Source: Physcia stellaris
Lineage: Eukaryota > Ascomycota > Lecanoromycetes > Caliciales > Physciaceae
Length of the DNA: 64,000 nucleotides
NCBI GenBank assembly: GCA_018902385.1
Contig: JABSSW010000023.1
Location: 434,001-498,000 of the forward strand
Direction: 5' to 3'
Of the stretch, positions 23,964-35,598 are shown piece by piece. Position 1 is the first letter of the stretch. Each line of letters opens with the position of its first letter. The notes beneath the pieces were generated by a model, which was not told the origin of the DNA, ran no database searches, and was given only the letters and a program-made list of their open reading frames with translations. A program made the translations under genes and the position numbers.

Positions 23964-25263
23964 GTACTCCTCGTCTTCTGCCATCTCCAGTGCATCCGGT
24001 ACCGTGAGATTGGTCTCTGGTGTAGCTCAGCTACCATACCTTAAGCCGACTCTCCGCTTTCATGTGTTGCGTTGTTTCATGGCTGTGTGAACGTAGAGCT
24101 AATCCTAAGCGTTACAGGTCTCGAGATGGATGGACAAATGTCACTATCTGGTGGGGCAATCAAGGCGATAGACCCCCTACACGCCGCCCTTCCAGACTTT
24201 CGACCTCCGCGTCAAACGGGTCCTTCAGCGCTCTCTTGTCCGCGGAGCCAGGGCCACCGTCAATCAAGTGGCTTTACCGTATGTGTCTGGAGTGGGTGGT
24301 GTGAGCGGAGGCTGGGCGTTCATGTGATGCCATGGTATGCAGATTCTCCAGAGTGAAGCCTGCTTTCTGGATTTGGTTGGGTTATGTTCGTGGCATTCCT
24401 GGTTTTCCTTTTCTGGAACTGATCCGAATCCTCTCATTTCTACGGATAGTAGGTTCCAGAGTCTGTCTAATTTACGAGTCAGGCAAGTCGAGCTGCATGG
24501 GTGGATACTTTAGTGATAGAGTGAAAACATAGAGAGCAACTCTACTCTCCCCGTTACTTGGCCTTCGTCCCTCCTGCTTGAAATCGTCCATAGCACGGGA
24601 GATATCTCGACGATTCTTTTTATTTCCAAAGAGCCTGCATCCTACATGTATCCCATGACACAACAGTAACCCACCTTTGGAACATTCAAGGTTACGCGTA
24701 ATGAGATTACATAGATAGCGTTCGTCCTTATGGTTTCATCGCGAGGGGGAAAGAGTGTTGAGGTCCGTAGCATACCTGAGAATAGCCGAGCTCCTGGAAC
24801 TATATCTCCGTCTGGAGCGGTGCGCTCTAGAAGGAAATGCAAGACTTGGAGATAAGGTTAGGGGATAGGGAATTGGTGTGATTCTCAGTCTGGTGAGGAG
24901 AGGTTAGCACCATGCGGTAAGAAACAGATGCTTGTAAAGGCCTGGAAAAAGGTCAGGAAGCTTCCCACCAGGGTGTGGCCGATGCGATGGATTTCTATCA
25001 AGGATTTTGGGCTTTTGGGAGAAGCGGGCACCTAATTGCATGGTGAATCGATAGTGCGTCTCACATAGTGCTCTCCTGCAACCACATCAATTGGCCTTCG
25101 CACATGAACAGCAGCCAGCGACTGATCCCGAGAAACGCTAGCATAGAATTGCAGATAGCCTCCCCGTCCCGCTGGCACAAGGTATTGATCCTGGCCCGGA
25201 TACCCAAACGCCAATCCACATTGTGCTCGTGCAGCCAGCTCATCAAAGCCGTTCCTCCAGCTC
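23964..25263. other. Intergenic between convergent genes
   Basis: 1.3 kb holding the 3' flanks of the 2EXR and Pho81 genes. Frames at 24062-24356 could include a last exon of the 2EXR gene, but I could not prove one. Nothing else seen. Confidence 0.45.
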
Positions 25264-28200
25264 TCACATATCGATCATCTCGTTGAACCTCAGCACCCCA
25301 TTGCCTCTGAGTATACCATCAACACCTTCGGGCATGCGGTAGCTAGGACGCGAGGGCTTCGGCTGCTCTCTGGATATATCGGTGACAAGCACCAAACCGG
25401 CGACCTTGATGGATTCGATCAGTGAAGGAACCATTCTCTAACCCAGGTGTCAGCGATTGATAGACGTAGTCGGTCCCCCGAGGATCCAAATTAAGTGACA
25501 TACCAGTAACCGCGCGTTACACACAAGCCCCATGAAATTGTTGCTCTGGGCTATCCTCACGGCCTCCTTCACGGAAATCGAACCATACCCACTGCTTTCG
25601 ATCACTGGACCTGTTGCTGTTGGATCATGTTCTGTTCCTAAATCATTACATAGAAGTACGGGGTCTAGGGAACGTCAGCTTCCTAAGAACAACGTGATTA
25701 CCAACTCGTCGAACTTACAGTTCGGTTGTTTCCAGTTTAAAGCGGTGCAGATGTCCGCGTTGTAGGATGTGAACACAATCGAACGTATTGAATCCGGATT
25801 CTGCTCCTTCGCATTTCTGGTATGATCGAAGACTTCCTTCAGTAGCGCATCCGCAAAGCCATTTAGATTTGCGCTGGGGCTTAGCCCGTGCTCCTTCTCC
25901 TGGCCTACGGATGGGTAAAGTACGTGGATGTCGATATTGATGCTGGTGTGTAGGGTTGCGAGCACATCTCGAAGAGATGCAAAGGATGACGCTAAAGCTT
26001 CGTGGATGGAGGTCAGATCGTTGACACTCTTGCTTGGTAGAATAGCAAGAACTTCGTCACTGCGACTGTGTTGCGCACCTAACGAGGAATATTGTTGATA
26101 GGATAGTCGAGCGATTGGGATGTCGATACCTTGAAGATTAATGGACCATGTTGGATAAAGCACGGGCACCGCATCGCTAGTGATTTGGACGAAAACCTGG
26201 ACATAATCTCCCGACAGGCTTGAACAAGTGATGAAGTCGTGCGGATGTGTGTCTAATTGACTGGTAGCCTTCCAGTAGGGCGGAAAGTGGGTAATCTCTA
26301 GAGGTATGCCATGAAAAGGTTTTATCACTTGGAAATTGAAGCTGATCTGGCCAATTGCGCGTAGCCTTGGGTCAAACAAAGGCAAACAGCAATGGCCTGA
26401 GCTGCTAGATATTGCACTGAAAATGATAGGTAATGCAACGCTCTTCGCAATTATCTTTGATCCAAATGTTGGGTAGATATCAAAATCGACAGCAAAAGAT
26501 TCGAGGCTATCAATGTGGAATGATACTATCTTTGAGTCCTCTTGGATCGGGAGCATAACGTTACGTGGGATGACGTCGGACACCTTCGACGAGATGGTCA
26601 GGCGAGCAGCAGGATACTTGCTGTTGTGATAAAAGTGGATTGGATCCGAGCCTAGCCCGTCGAAATTGATCTGGACCAGTGTTTTGGTATCAAGGAAGCT
26701 ATGCCCATACCTTCGCAAGGGAATGAATGGAGGCGGTAGAGATAGATCTGGTATACCATCTCCATCAGTCGCTGTAGCATATTGATTCGTTGCTCCCGAG
26801 CCTGGCGAAACGATAGATCTCGACGTGACTGGGCCGGCGGTGGCATTAGACCCAGGACCCGATGAAGCGAGGAGCTTCATGCATTCCAAATGCCCTTCCC
26901 AAGTCGCGTAATACATCGCAGAGAAGCCCTTTTCATCGAGGATCTCAGGATCTGCATCTCGATCAAGTAGCATTTGAAGACAATTGACACGACCTTCAGC
27001 AGCTGCATGGAAAAGCGGTGTCCACTGATAAAGTCTGTCACGTTGGTCTAAGTCCGCTCCGTGGCTTTCCAGCATCAGTAAAGCTTGAGGATTGACGCCA
27101 GACCTAGCAACCAGATGCTGTGGGTATAGGCCTTCGGCATCTGGCACTATTTTGGCATTCTTGGCCAGGAGCAGTTGTGCAATAGCCGTGGAACCATGCT
27201 GACATGCCAGGTTCAGTGGCACATGGTCTGCTTCGCTTTCAGGGTCAATCCGGGCTCCGTACATCAAAAGCTGCTGAACACAAGGTAATTCATGATGGAC
27301 CACCGCATGTATAAGCGGTGTAAAATTATCTTGATCCTTGTCGTTGATAGTGCTTGGATCTTTCTGTAGAAGTTCCTTGACCAGATCCACACGGCCATGC
27401 ATGCAGGCGTAATGAAGAGGTATCCTTCCGTAGACGTCGACTCTATTGACATCGACATTGTTTCTTAAGGCAATTTCCAACACGATACTCCTGCCCGATA
27501 TAGACGCTTCGTGAAGACAGTTTCTCTCATTGATGTCATCCTCGGCATGTAAATCCACAAGGTCGCTGCTTAGGAGTATGGACAAAGCCTCCTCTGGGGC
27601 GTCAGCAACCGCCGCTAAGAAGATACGAGTGAATCTGCCACGAGCGTCCAAAGTAGTAGCTAGTCTCGAGATCCAATCCCTGAGTAAGTCGGCATTACCA
27701 GCGTTGGCCGTTTGGAGTATCAACGAATCCGTGTCATTTTCATCCGTGCCTATAGGTTGGCCACTGACTGTATGTTCCACAGGCCTACTAGAGTCGTAGT
27801 TGACGCCTTCGCCCTCTGCCCACGCGCCTAGCTCAAGCAAGCTGGTAGTTGCTTGATCTGAGAGGTCGCTTATAACATCACGGTTGAAGCATGGCTGGAC
27901 ATCAACGGCACGCGATAGATAGAGCTCTTTGGTCCGGGACTGTCAATGGAGTCAGCCGAAGCTGAGCGACGGAAAGCTGAAAGTATCGGACCTTGGAGGT
28001 TTTGTCCCACTAGATATGATCAGTATGATCCGACCTGGGTATAAGAATTGGTGTTCACCTTCTTGAGGATCTTGGAAAACGCAGTGGCATTAATCTCCAC
28101 AAATTGCTGGCAGTCCTTTAGTCGCAGCCTCTCGTCGCAGATGCCCCACGTTGACCTACTTGTAATTTGTTAAGATCATTACCAAACTGTTGGAAACCTT

Positions 28201-28839
28201 CTTCGAGTGTGACAAAAGTGGCGGACAGCTTGGATGCTAGAGAGCTGCGAGCCTGCAGCAAGCGTTTCTTATCCAGCAAAGTTTTAAGGCGTAGCTTAAG
28301 CTATGAAAGGCTGAGCAATGGTTTCGCTCGCTTCAAGAAGGATCCAAACCTCAGCCTCTTTTTGGAGATAGAACGCATTGACTCGTTCCAGCTCCCGTTC
28401 CTGGCCGCCATTCAGCTGAGAAGACTGGAACGAAGCAAGCAGAAATGCTCACTAAGCGGAAAAAGAATGTGGCCTTGTTTGCTTGTAGAGAGGCTTGAGG
28501 GTCAACAGCCTCGATTCCTGAATGACTTGCCGCTGAAAGAGGAGCATTTTGAGCGAGGAGTGTGGGAGTGGCGCTGAGTTGCTTGATGAGCTACTGGATC
28601 ATTAGTACTATTCCAAGGTTTTTAAGTATATCTCGACGACCTTCTTCAGCGCTTTGTAATTCACGAAGCTCGCGGCATACTCCGGGATGTCCAGCTGACG
28701 TTTCTGGACGTATTTGCCGAACTTCCTATGAGCACATACTTGGATTAGACCTTTTCTTTAGTCATTCATCCTAATAGCAATGCTATCAATGGTAATACGA
28801 CTCTGGAAGTACTTGAAGAAAGTTGACTTGAACTAACAT
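25264..28839 (-). CDS. pho81: Phosphate-system CDK inhibitor Pho81/NUC-2 (SPX-ankyrin-GDPD-like)
   Basis: The model is complement(25264..25437, 25504..25664, 25719..27939, 27992..28009, 28059..28106, 28160..28300, 28350..28400, 28453..28590, 28641..28725, 28838..28839), 10 exons, 1012 aa. It senses phosphate/inositol pyrophosphate and inhibits the Pho80-Pho85-type kinase. The SPX domain fills residues ~1-165 (KFGKYVQKRQLDIPEYAASF, RLERELERVNAFYLQKEAE). Ankyrin repeats lie at ~230-525 (IPLHYACMHGRVDLVKELL and others), then a C2-like middle. The GDPD-like end has VFTSYNADICTALNWKQPN and closes PEGVDGILRGNGVLRF. The start codon is split (AT | G) by a 112-nt intron and exon 7 has only 18 nt. Each exon was fixed by frame and family match. 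Confidence 0.92.
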
Positions 28840-29834
28840 TTCTGGGAATAATGGGTTCTAAGAAGATTTTGAAAGTCCACAGACGGCTTCTCGCAGGAAA
28901 AACATGGATAAAGGGGAAGGTGAGGGCCAAGTAGCGAGGAGCATGCAGGAAATGACAAGGTTCGGGTGACTTCTAAGTGGGAATGTCATGTGTGTGAGTC
29001 GATGCTAGTAAGAGGAGCGACATGCCATGTGGCTCTCAGCAGACGGTTCTGATAAGCCTTACGGTCCAGCCAAACTCAAGAGCCAATTGCCCAAATGTGT
29101 GTCAACGTGAAGCCAGACAAGATGCAGCACTTGCATATGCCCATATCGCATGTTGTGCAAAAGCCAGAAGCGCGTTCGCCTTCATCGTTTCATGAGTTTG
29201 GACTACAGTTATGAGGGGACTATCGTCGCCAATCATTCTTTCCATTTTGAGCACGTTTTTATATTCCCTGCCAAGCTTCGTGGCTTCGCTCCGTCTTGAC
29301 TTGCGAAAGGCGCCTTCTAGAATACAATCACATGATACTGACTCATGTTGATACAGCACATTTTACTTGGTACATAATAATAAGTACCTTCGCTACTCAC
29401 AGAATCACGGTAATACTATTATCATTAGTATTTGCGAAAAGCCATACCTCCCCGTCTACCACCGCTGGCTGGAACACTAAAACTTAGACGACAAGGGAAC
29501 AAGTCACAAGGTAATCACATGTGTTTGTTCGGATACTCAATATACTGTTTGATATTCACGATCTACTTAGACCTATTAAACAAGACCCATATCTTACTCC
29601 CTCCGTTCCCATACGTAACAAACAAGGAAAACTCAGAGCAAATGTGCATTGAGAACAATAATCGATCCACGCTGAGATCCTAACACGCGAACTCCCCTCG
29701 GCATCAGCTTTGATGTGAGGTATGAACAACGTCAGCTTGTCAGACTGACATGATGTCGAATTTGTGAAGACCAAGGCTGCTTTAGCCTACAACATTGTCC
29801 CAAACGCCATATAATACCAAATGCTACCCAAATT
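28840..29834. other. Intergenic, pho81 promoter
   Basis: 1 kb between the pho81 start and the next gene's stop. AT-rich towards 29.4-29.6 kb. No feature supported; I did not see a clear CACGTG site for a Pho4/NUC-1-type regulator. Confidence 0.45.
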
Positions 29835-31110
29835 TTAGAAGTTTTGTGCAATACCCGCATTTCCTTGCTGAGGGAATACTGAAGGGTTCTCGATCCGAGT
29901 GTTCCTTCGCGCCTGAACGTCCCGGATCACTGGTTGGCCTCCACCGTAACTTCCGTCCCCGTACGGTCCATGTTGAGGCATGCCTTCATCGTAGAACATA
30001 CCTTCGTTGTAATACTGCTGGCCGGGAGCACCCCCAGGGATCATGCCTTCGCCTGAAGTGTCGGACCGATGAGCACCAGAGTAAGCCGAAGACGCATTAG
30101 ATGGCCCTCGATGAAGTGGATCTTGCCGATTTCCTCCTGCTGCAGGTGCCGCACCAAGGGCGCCGATCGTCTCCGAATCGCCAGACATCGGTCGGTCATT
30201 GACCAAAGGGTCGTTCGACTGCACGTCCGAGTTTTGCGTCGTTCCGGCGGTCGGCGAGCCGTTCTGGTATCCTCCAGGGTCACTGCCGCTGCCAGACCTG
30301 GCTACACCAATTCCATTGCCACTGGAAAGCGTAGTGGAAGCTTTGCGGTTTGTCGACGTTGTACCCCAACCTCTGTAGCCAGCACCATCTGTTTGTGTCA
30401 TTTCCGATGGTTCGTCTCCATTACTACTAGCACCGCCGATAGCTGGAAGTGTAGGATCTTCATTGGGGTTGAAGCCATACTCTTCCACCTCCTTTCTGCG
30501 GAGCTCTCCAGCATCCTTTCGCTGCTTCCGTTTTCGCCACCAGAAGAGCAGTGCCAAGACAATCAGGGCAACAGCGGCTACAGGAACAACTACTGCTACC
30601 GCGATTCTACCAGCGGGGGATAAACCACTACTTTTCTGGGCGTCTGCTTGCGTGGTCGGAAGTCCAGCAGCATTGGATGATGTGGTAGATGCCAGGCGCG
30701 ATGATGTAGAGTGAGTGCTGGTTTCGGAAGGGAATATGGGACGAGATGATGTAGAAGTAAGAAGGATCGTCGTGGCTTGAGCCGGAGCACCAGCAGCAGC
30801 AGGCTTCTGCGTTGTGACAGTAACGACGGTAGTGGCATCCTGGATAGTAGATGATGAGATTGAGGAAGAAGACGACGAGATAGTACTTTGTTGCACGGCC
30901 GGGTTAGACGCTGATTGAGTGAGCACTGGGGCGGTCGAGGTCTGTAGGACGGTGAAAGCACTGTTGGACGTCACAGTTGACGGTCCAGCTGGGATGAATG
31001 AGAATGATGTCGAGGTTGTGGTGATCCCCGGGAACGACACTGAAATTTATCAGCGAGATCATGTAAACCATAAGTCTAATATGTCACCCACCTGTACTGT
31101 TGCCGGACAT
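29835..31110 (-). CDS. Ser/Thr-rich single-pass membrane protein (Wsc/Mid2-like layout)
   Basis: The model is complement(29835..31039, 31092..31110), 407 aa. A tiny first exon (19 nt) encodes MSGNST, and a 52-nt intron with CTGAT branch site precedes the main exon. The N-terminal ~150 residues are dominated by Ser/Thr/Ala and lack a clear signal peptide. One hydrophobic segment, IAVAVVVPVAAVALIVLALL, at about residues 150-170 is followed by the stop-transfer run WWRKRKQRK. The cytosolic tail is Gly/Ser/Asn-rich with acidic patches. This layout is common to fungal wall-stress-like sensors and related membrane glycoproteins, but no WSC cysteine motif is present, so sensor function is only a guess. 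Confidence 0.8.
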
Positions 31111-32297
31111 GGCGAGATTTGCTTCAATGCCGCTCAGGACCCATTCGAGGCTTCTTTACCAGCGTCGACGCGCGACAACTTTCAAGACAAGCGAGAGAGG
31201 TTTCAGCGAATCCTCAAGATTGAATTATTCTGATTGTTCTTTCGATGATGTTTGGAATACGAGAAAGAAGTTCTGGCAGTGATTTCGATACGGTGTCGCG
31301 AGGTTGTCTCAGGTAGACGGCTTAGCGCTGAGCCAACAAGTGCTTGGCCTTACCGGAGGCCACAATTCAGGTTACTCAATCAACAATTGAGGTACAGATC
31401 AAGGCGCACCGCGTTCAGAGCCAGGAGGTTTGACGAGGTCGAGGGCAAGGAAATAATCGAATTCGATGCTCGAGCGTAAGAAAGAGAAAGAGGGCAAAGA
31501 AACTAAAAATGGGGGTGTGGTAATCGTCTATACCGTTCTAAGTAAAGCGCGACAGGGATGAACACGAGACCACTCCTCACCAACCGCTGGGTGAAATTCA
31601 GATCTGCAACGACTCTGCAGCGGAACTCCGTACCCGTAGGATGACCCAGGGATGATGTTGATGCCACCCCCTCTCTGCTCATGAAGCTTCGACGATGACA
31701 TGATTGTTATGAATGCCGGCTGTCACTACACAACAGTGATGGATTTTGTCCTTTGATGTCTCGGAACAAGGGGATATGGATTTTGATTTCTCTTGCAATC
31801 ACATCCCGGTTGGTCATAGTATTCATGCAGGGAACCCAGAAAAACACAATTGTCCTTCTAGAATCTAGAACCACGACTCACTACTGGACGTGCAGCAAAG
31901 TCGCTTATTAGCAAGTGCTTTTCAGTCTTTTGCTGAGATGTAGATAGCGCAGAAGCCATCGACCCTCTTTACGGTACGAGAGAGCAAGTCAGCTGATAAG
32001 ACGCTGTGTAGAGCCCATGTCCAAGCCAATGATTCACGTATTATGGATACTGCTACCTCCACCAATTGCCGAAGCACAAAATTAAGAGAATAGAGTCATA
32101 GGTCTGCTTGTTAAGAACCAGTCAGATACGGGCAAGCAAATAAATGAAAGGTTGTAGTGTACAGGTCCATAAGCCCTCGGAGTTGCTGTCCTCTCGGACG
32201 CGGAACCTCATGTCGTATTTGGTGCCCTACAGTGGCGTCGGGGGCTCTATAATAAGATATTTTCTACGACTTCAAACGCGTCGTGTGTAGAACATGA
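31111..32297. other. Intergenic, about 1.2 kb
   Basis: No coding frame with recognisable motif, tRNA-like cloverleaf or repeat found by eye. Confidence 0.45.
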
Positions 32298-33235
32298 TTA
32301 TGCTGTCGCCCGAAGAGGCTCTACTGCAGCTTCAATGGTGGAAGTTTGCAAAGCATCGGGCCAAGGTTTCAGTATTGCATCCGACATTTTGACTAGGCAT
32401 CCTTTTGGCCCAGGTATGCACCCTATACGTCCAAATTAAGCCTGCTCTTTACAGCGGATTGGTGCCGCTTACCGTTGAGAACTACGATACTCTTCTCATT
32501 GTCGACTTTCATGACCTTCACGTTCTGCATAGTGACCTGTTGGCCCCCCATACGTCCAGCCATCTTTTTTCCAGGATAAACCCTTGATCCACCACCTTGA
32601 GATGGGCCAGAGGATCCCATTGAACGATGGGTCAGTGACACCCCATGCGACGCAGGTTGCCCATGAAATCCATGCTTTTTCATTACACCGGCAAAACCCT
32701 TCCCTTTGCAGTTTGCTCTTGCGTCAACGAACTGTCCCTCTTGGAACCAGCCTGCGCCGATGACCTCCCCTATGGCCAGCAGGCCTCTCTCGTCCCTAAC
32801 CTTAAACTCCACAAGATGTCTCTTAGGACTTACTGCATTTTGCGCGTAGTGGCCGAGCAATGGACGAGTGACGTTGCTGGGGTGCTTCCAGCCAGAGCCG
32901 ACTTGAACAGCCCAGTATCCATTGTTTGGCCGTGTCTTGTGTGCAACTACTTGGACGCGATCCAGCTGTACTACCGTGCAAGCATGCCGCTTTCCAGTGT
33001 CCGCATTGTACAGCGCCGTCATTCCCTTCTTCGTGCCAAGAGCGCCGGTCCGTAAGGGAGTAGTATAAGCCTTTCGCTCAAGGGCGGCAGCGGTTGAAGA
33101 TTCGAGGATTGGAAGGTTGTGCCCACGATTGAAACGAGAATACCGGGGGGTTGGCTGATCGATTTGATTCCCCGTTTGGGAACATGGCTGGTGCTGAATC
33201 GTGGCGCGAGGAATGTTGGTGGTAAGTGGAGACAT
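32298..33235 (-). CDS. mrpl9: Mitochondrial large-subunit ribosomal protein uL3m
   Basis: The model is complement(32298..32422, 32473..33235), 295 aa. Structural protein of the mitoribosome near the peptidyl-transferase centre. L3-family marks: LGTKKGMTALYN, VRDERGLLAIGEVIGAGWF, the conserved loop GFAGVMKKHGFHGQPASHGV, HRSMGSSGPSQGGGSRVYPG and KMAGRMGG. Splicing the 50-nt intron replaces a run-on tail with the proper family end NGCIPGPKGCLVKM...KPWP. The start at 33235 is the first ATG of the frame. The basic/Ser/Thr-rich first ~45 residues serve as a presequence. In another frame the same stretch also reads like a targeting peptide, so the extreme N-terminus is less certain. Confidence 0.92.
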
Positions 33236-33656
33236 TGGATACAATTTTTCGAAGACATATGGTCAAATGAGCAGCACTTGATGGTGGTAGTAACAGTACC
33301 TTGCAACCTAGTAGGTGTAATTCCGAAAACAATTGCTGTTGAGCATTAGACAGTTTTAGGGTTCGGACAGGGTTGGCTTTCAACTTAATAATTTCTTGCA
33401 AGGTAGTCTAGCATTATGGCTGGGGAAGAGCGAGGTGCAATGATGGGCGCTTGTGCTGCTAGGATACTCTGAGAGAAATAGCCTTCTCGCTGATGTTGTC
33501 ACTGCATAAACACATATAAAAATTCTACAATAAGGAGTAAAGACCAAATCAGAAAAAACCAGCTTCGTTTGGTCAGCTCCGCAATTCGAAGATTTGGTGC
33601 CAACCACTTCAATGCTATGAATTGTCATCATACACTACATCGATATCACAAAGCTG
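33236..33656. other. Intergenic
   Basis: 420 bp between the uL3m start and the COA1 stop, both on the minus strand. It presumably holds the uL3m promoter; no distinct element seen. Confidence 0.45.
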
Positions 33657-34286
33657 CTACGATTCCGCTTGTAGCGCTGTGTTCTTGAAGGGGTCTGCCC
33701 TTTGCTCGTCTAGAAGTTGAATTACTCTTCCATCTTCCATTTCTAAGCTCCACTCTTGGGTTTCGAACTGAACACATCTTTAGTAAATGGGCCTCGTTTA
33801 GCAAGAGAGGAGGTCACATACAAAGCCCATTCTAGATTTCCTTATACTTTTGAATCTCATGATGCCCTTGCCTTTCGTTCCTTTCACGCCGAATGATATG
33901 TCGACTCTCCCGTGCAACTGATTCATCTCTCCCCATATCCATGGGAACTTATCCCGAAAGTAAATCTCATCTCCTAGCAGCTTCCGACCTTCTTGGCTGG
34001 TTCGTAAAGCGTAGAGTGTAGAGTTGACAATGGAAGACGAAGCTTTTTGGTAATTGAAGATCGCAAGTGTCGAGGCTGTAAGGATTGCAATGAATAGTGG
34101 CAGTGTTCGAAGCCAGAGTCGCGAAGATGAAGGTATTTCTGGAAGAGCACGGTCGGGCCGCCGGGTCATAAGGGGGCCTTGATTAGGCGTAGGTGCTGCG
34201 AGGAGGGTTCGGCGGGAGGCATTGGCGATACAAGTCCGGCGACACAGACCTGGAGGCTGACTTCGCAGAAAAGCCTTGGATAACAT
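33657..34286 (-). CDS. coa1: Cytochrome c oxidase assembly protein Coa1
   Basis: The model is complement(33657..33767, 33822..34286), 191 aa. Inner-membrane chaperone for early Cox1 assembly. A basic presequence (LSKAFLRSQPPGLCRRTC) is followed by one TM at residues ~80-100 (LPLFIAILTASTLAIFNY), then the Coa1/TIM21-like region: STLYALRTSQEGRKLLGDE, FPWIWGEMNQLHGRVDISF and GVKGTKGKGIMRF. A 54-nt intron with GTATGT donor links MGF to FETQEWSLEMEDG, the usual C-terminal block; unspliced, the frame stops after six odd residues. The ATG at 34286 is chosen over a non-ATG extension. Divergent from the membrane protein at 34614. Confidence 0.88.
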
Positions 34287-34613
34287 GCTGAGCAACGTGA
34301 GTCCGAAGTCTAGGCTCGAGACTTCACATGGCGAGGGGGAGTCGAGAGCTTACCTTACAGGTACCGTAAGGTACATGTACCTTACCTTACCTTAGCTACC
34401 TTGAGTATGTGATTCCCCATTAGGCAATTTAGCCGACGCGCTACCTGCCGAGCCACTTGAGTGCTTAAGTTGAAGTACTTACATGGTACGTACTCCTTGC
34501 GGAGGTAATGATGGTCTTGATATATAAATCTTGAGGACTCAAAACAGTGTGACTCTACCTCTGAATACATTCATCAAATTTGGTCCGACTGGTCCGACAG
34601 CCCTCTGTTTGCG
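34287..34613. promoter_or_regulatory. Divergent promoter with palindrome and CCTTA repeats
   Basis: 327 bp between two divergent starts. It contains the 20-bp perfect palindrome at 34366-34385 and CCTTAC-type repeats on both sides of it (34350-34395). A regulatory role is inferred from position only. Confidence 0.4.
34366..34385. repeat. Perfect 20-bp palindrome
   Basis: GTAAGGTACATGTACCTTAC equals its own reverse complement. It lies 80 bp upstream of the COA1 start. Confidence 0.85.
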
Positions 34614-35359
34614 ATGGCGGCTACGCGCCTTCGAAAAACTTTCCAGTATCCGAGCGATGACGATGACAATTCTACATGCAATATCCTTGAACACATGGAT
34701 GAAGAAGGTAAGTACACCAGCCTGCCGAGCCGTTTGGTGATTAAATTTCTTTGGGTTTGATGGTTTTACAGAACAAGAACAGCTCATCGCTCGGCTTAAG
34801 AGGGAAGACATTGAACGCAACGAACGATATAAAGTCTCCCCAAAAGTTTCCCCATGACTAGATTGTGTCTTTGTCTTAATTGTTGATAGCTGATCTTCCT
34901 TATCCTTCCGCTGGCCTCAACGATTGTGTTTCTGCCTATGGTATTCAGGTCTCAAACTCTACAAGCAAAACTTCTTGGGCTCCTCGCCATAAGCTCGCTT
35001 CTGTGTACTGCATATCTCCTTAAGACGGGTCCGCATGTCAGCTCGGGACAGTCTAATCATGGTGAGGGCATCTTCCAGGAACAGTATGGACCGATGCGAA
35101 AGTATGGAACTCCTCTCAATGCAGGTCTTGCTCTATCAGTTGCCCTCAATGCCTTCACACTCTACGGTCAGCATGATGTGCATAAAGGTCATTGGCTGAT
35201 GTGTCTGGTACCTGCTGGTGGGCAACCCTGAAGTATGTGCTTCGTCTAGACTAATCTGTAGCAGTGGTATTTGGTGTAATCATGACCGTAAAGCATGTCA
35301 TGCTTGAGGTTGATGTTACGGAATTGGAAGGCTTGAGGTACGGATACAAAGGAGCTTGA
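34614..35359 (+). CDS. Conserved fungal four-TM membrane protein, function unknown
   Basis: Exons 34614..34707, 34772..34833, 34890..35217 and 35262..35359 give 193 aa. The N-terminal ~55 residues are cytosolic and charged (YPSDDDDNS, EEQEQLIARLKREDIERNER). Hydrophobic segments follow: LIFLILPLASTIVFLPMVF, LLGLLAISSLLCTAYLL, LNAGLALSVALNAFTLY and LMCLVPAAVVFGVIMTV, about four TMs. The end is charged (EVDVTELEGLRYGYKGA). The last 44-nt intron removes an early TGA at 35229 and restores the fourth hydrophobic segment. I do not recognise the family. Its place beside COA1 and among mitochondrial genes is suggestive only. Confidence 0.82.
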
Positions 35360-35598
35360 ACGGACAGACAAACCATGTGCCGACACTGCATTCGTCGCTG
35401 CGGCGAACGACGGAGACGCCGCTATCGCAGTGTTCCATGTCTGATTCATCAATAGCGAGCCAATGGTGCCTCTGGTAGACAAGTAGTCATACTTTGGTTG
35501 AACATCTTTACTGTTATTTTGAAATGATCAAGCGCAGCATCTCGGAAAGGTATATCTTGACCTTTCCAAAACAATTGTCTACACCATAGTCAGGCGCT

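Noticed and set aside
23490-23984. 164-codon minus-strand open frame
   Set aside because: It is antisense to exon 3 of the 2EXR gene, has no family motif, and is explained by codon bias of the plus strand.
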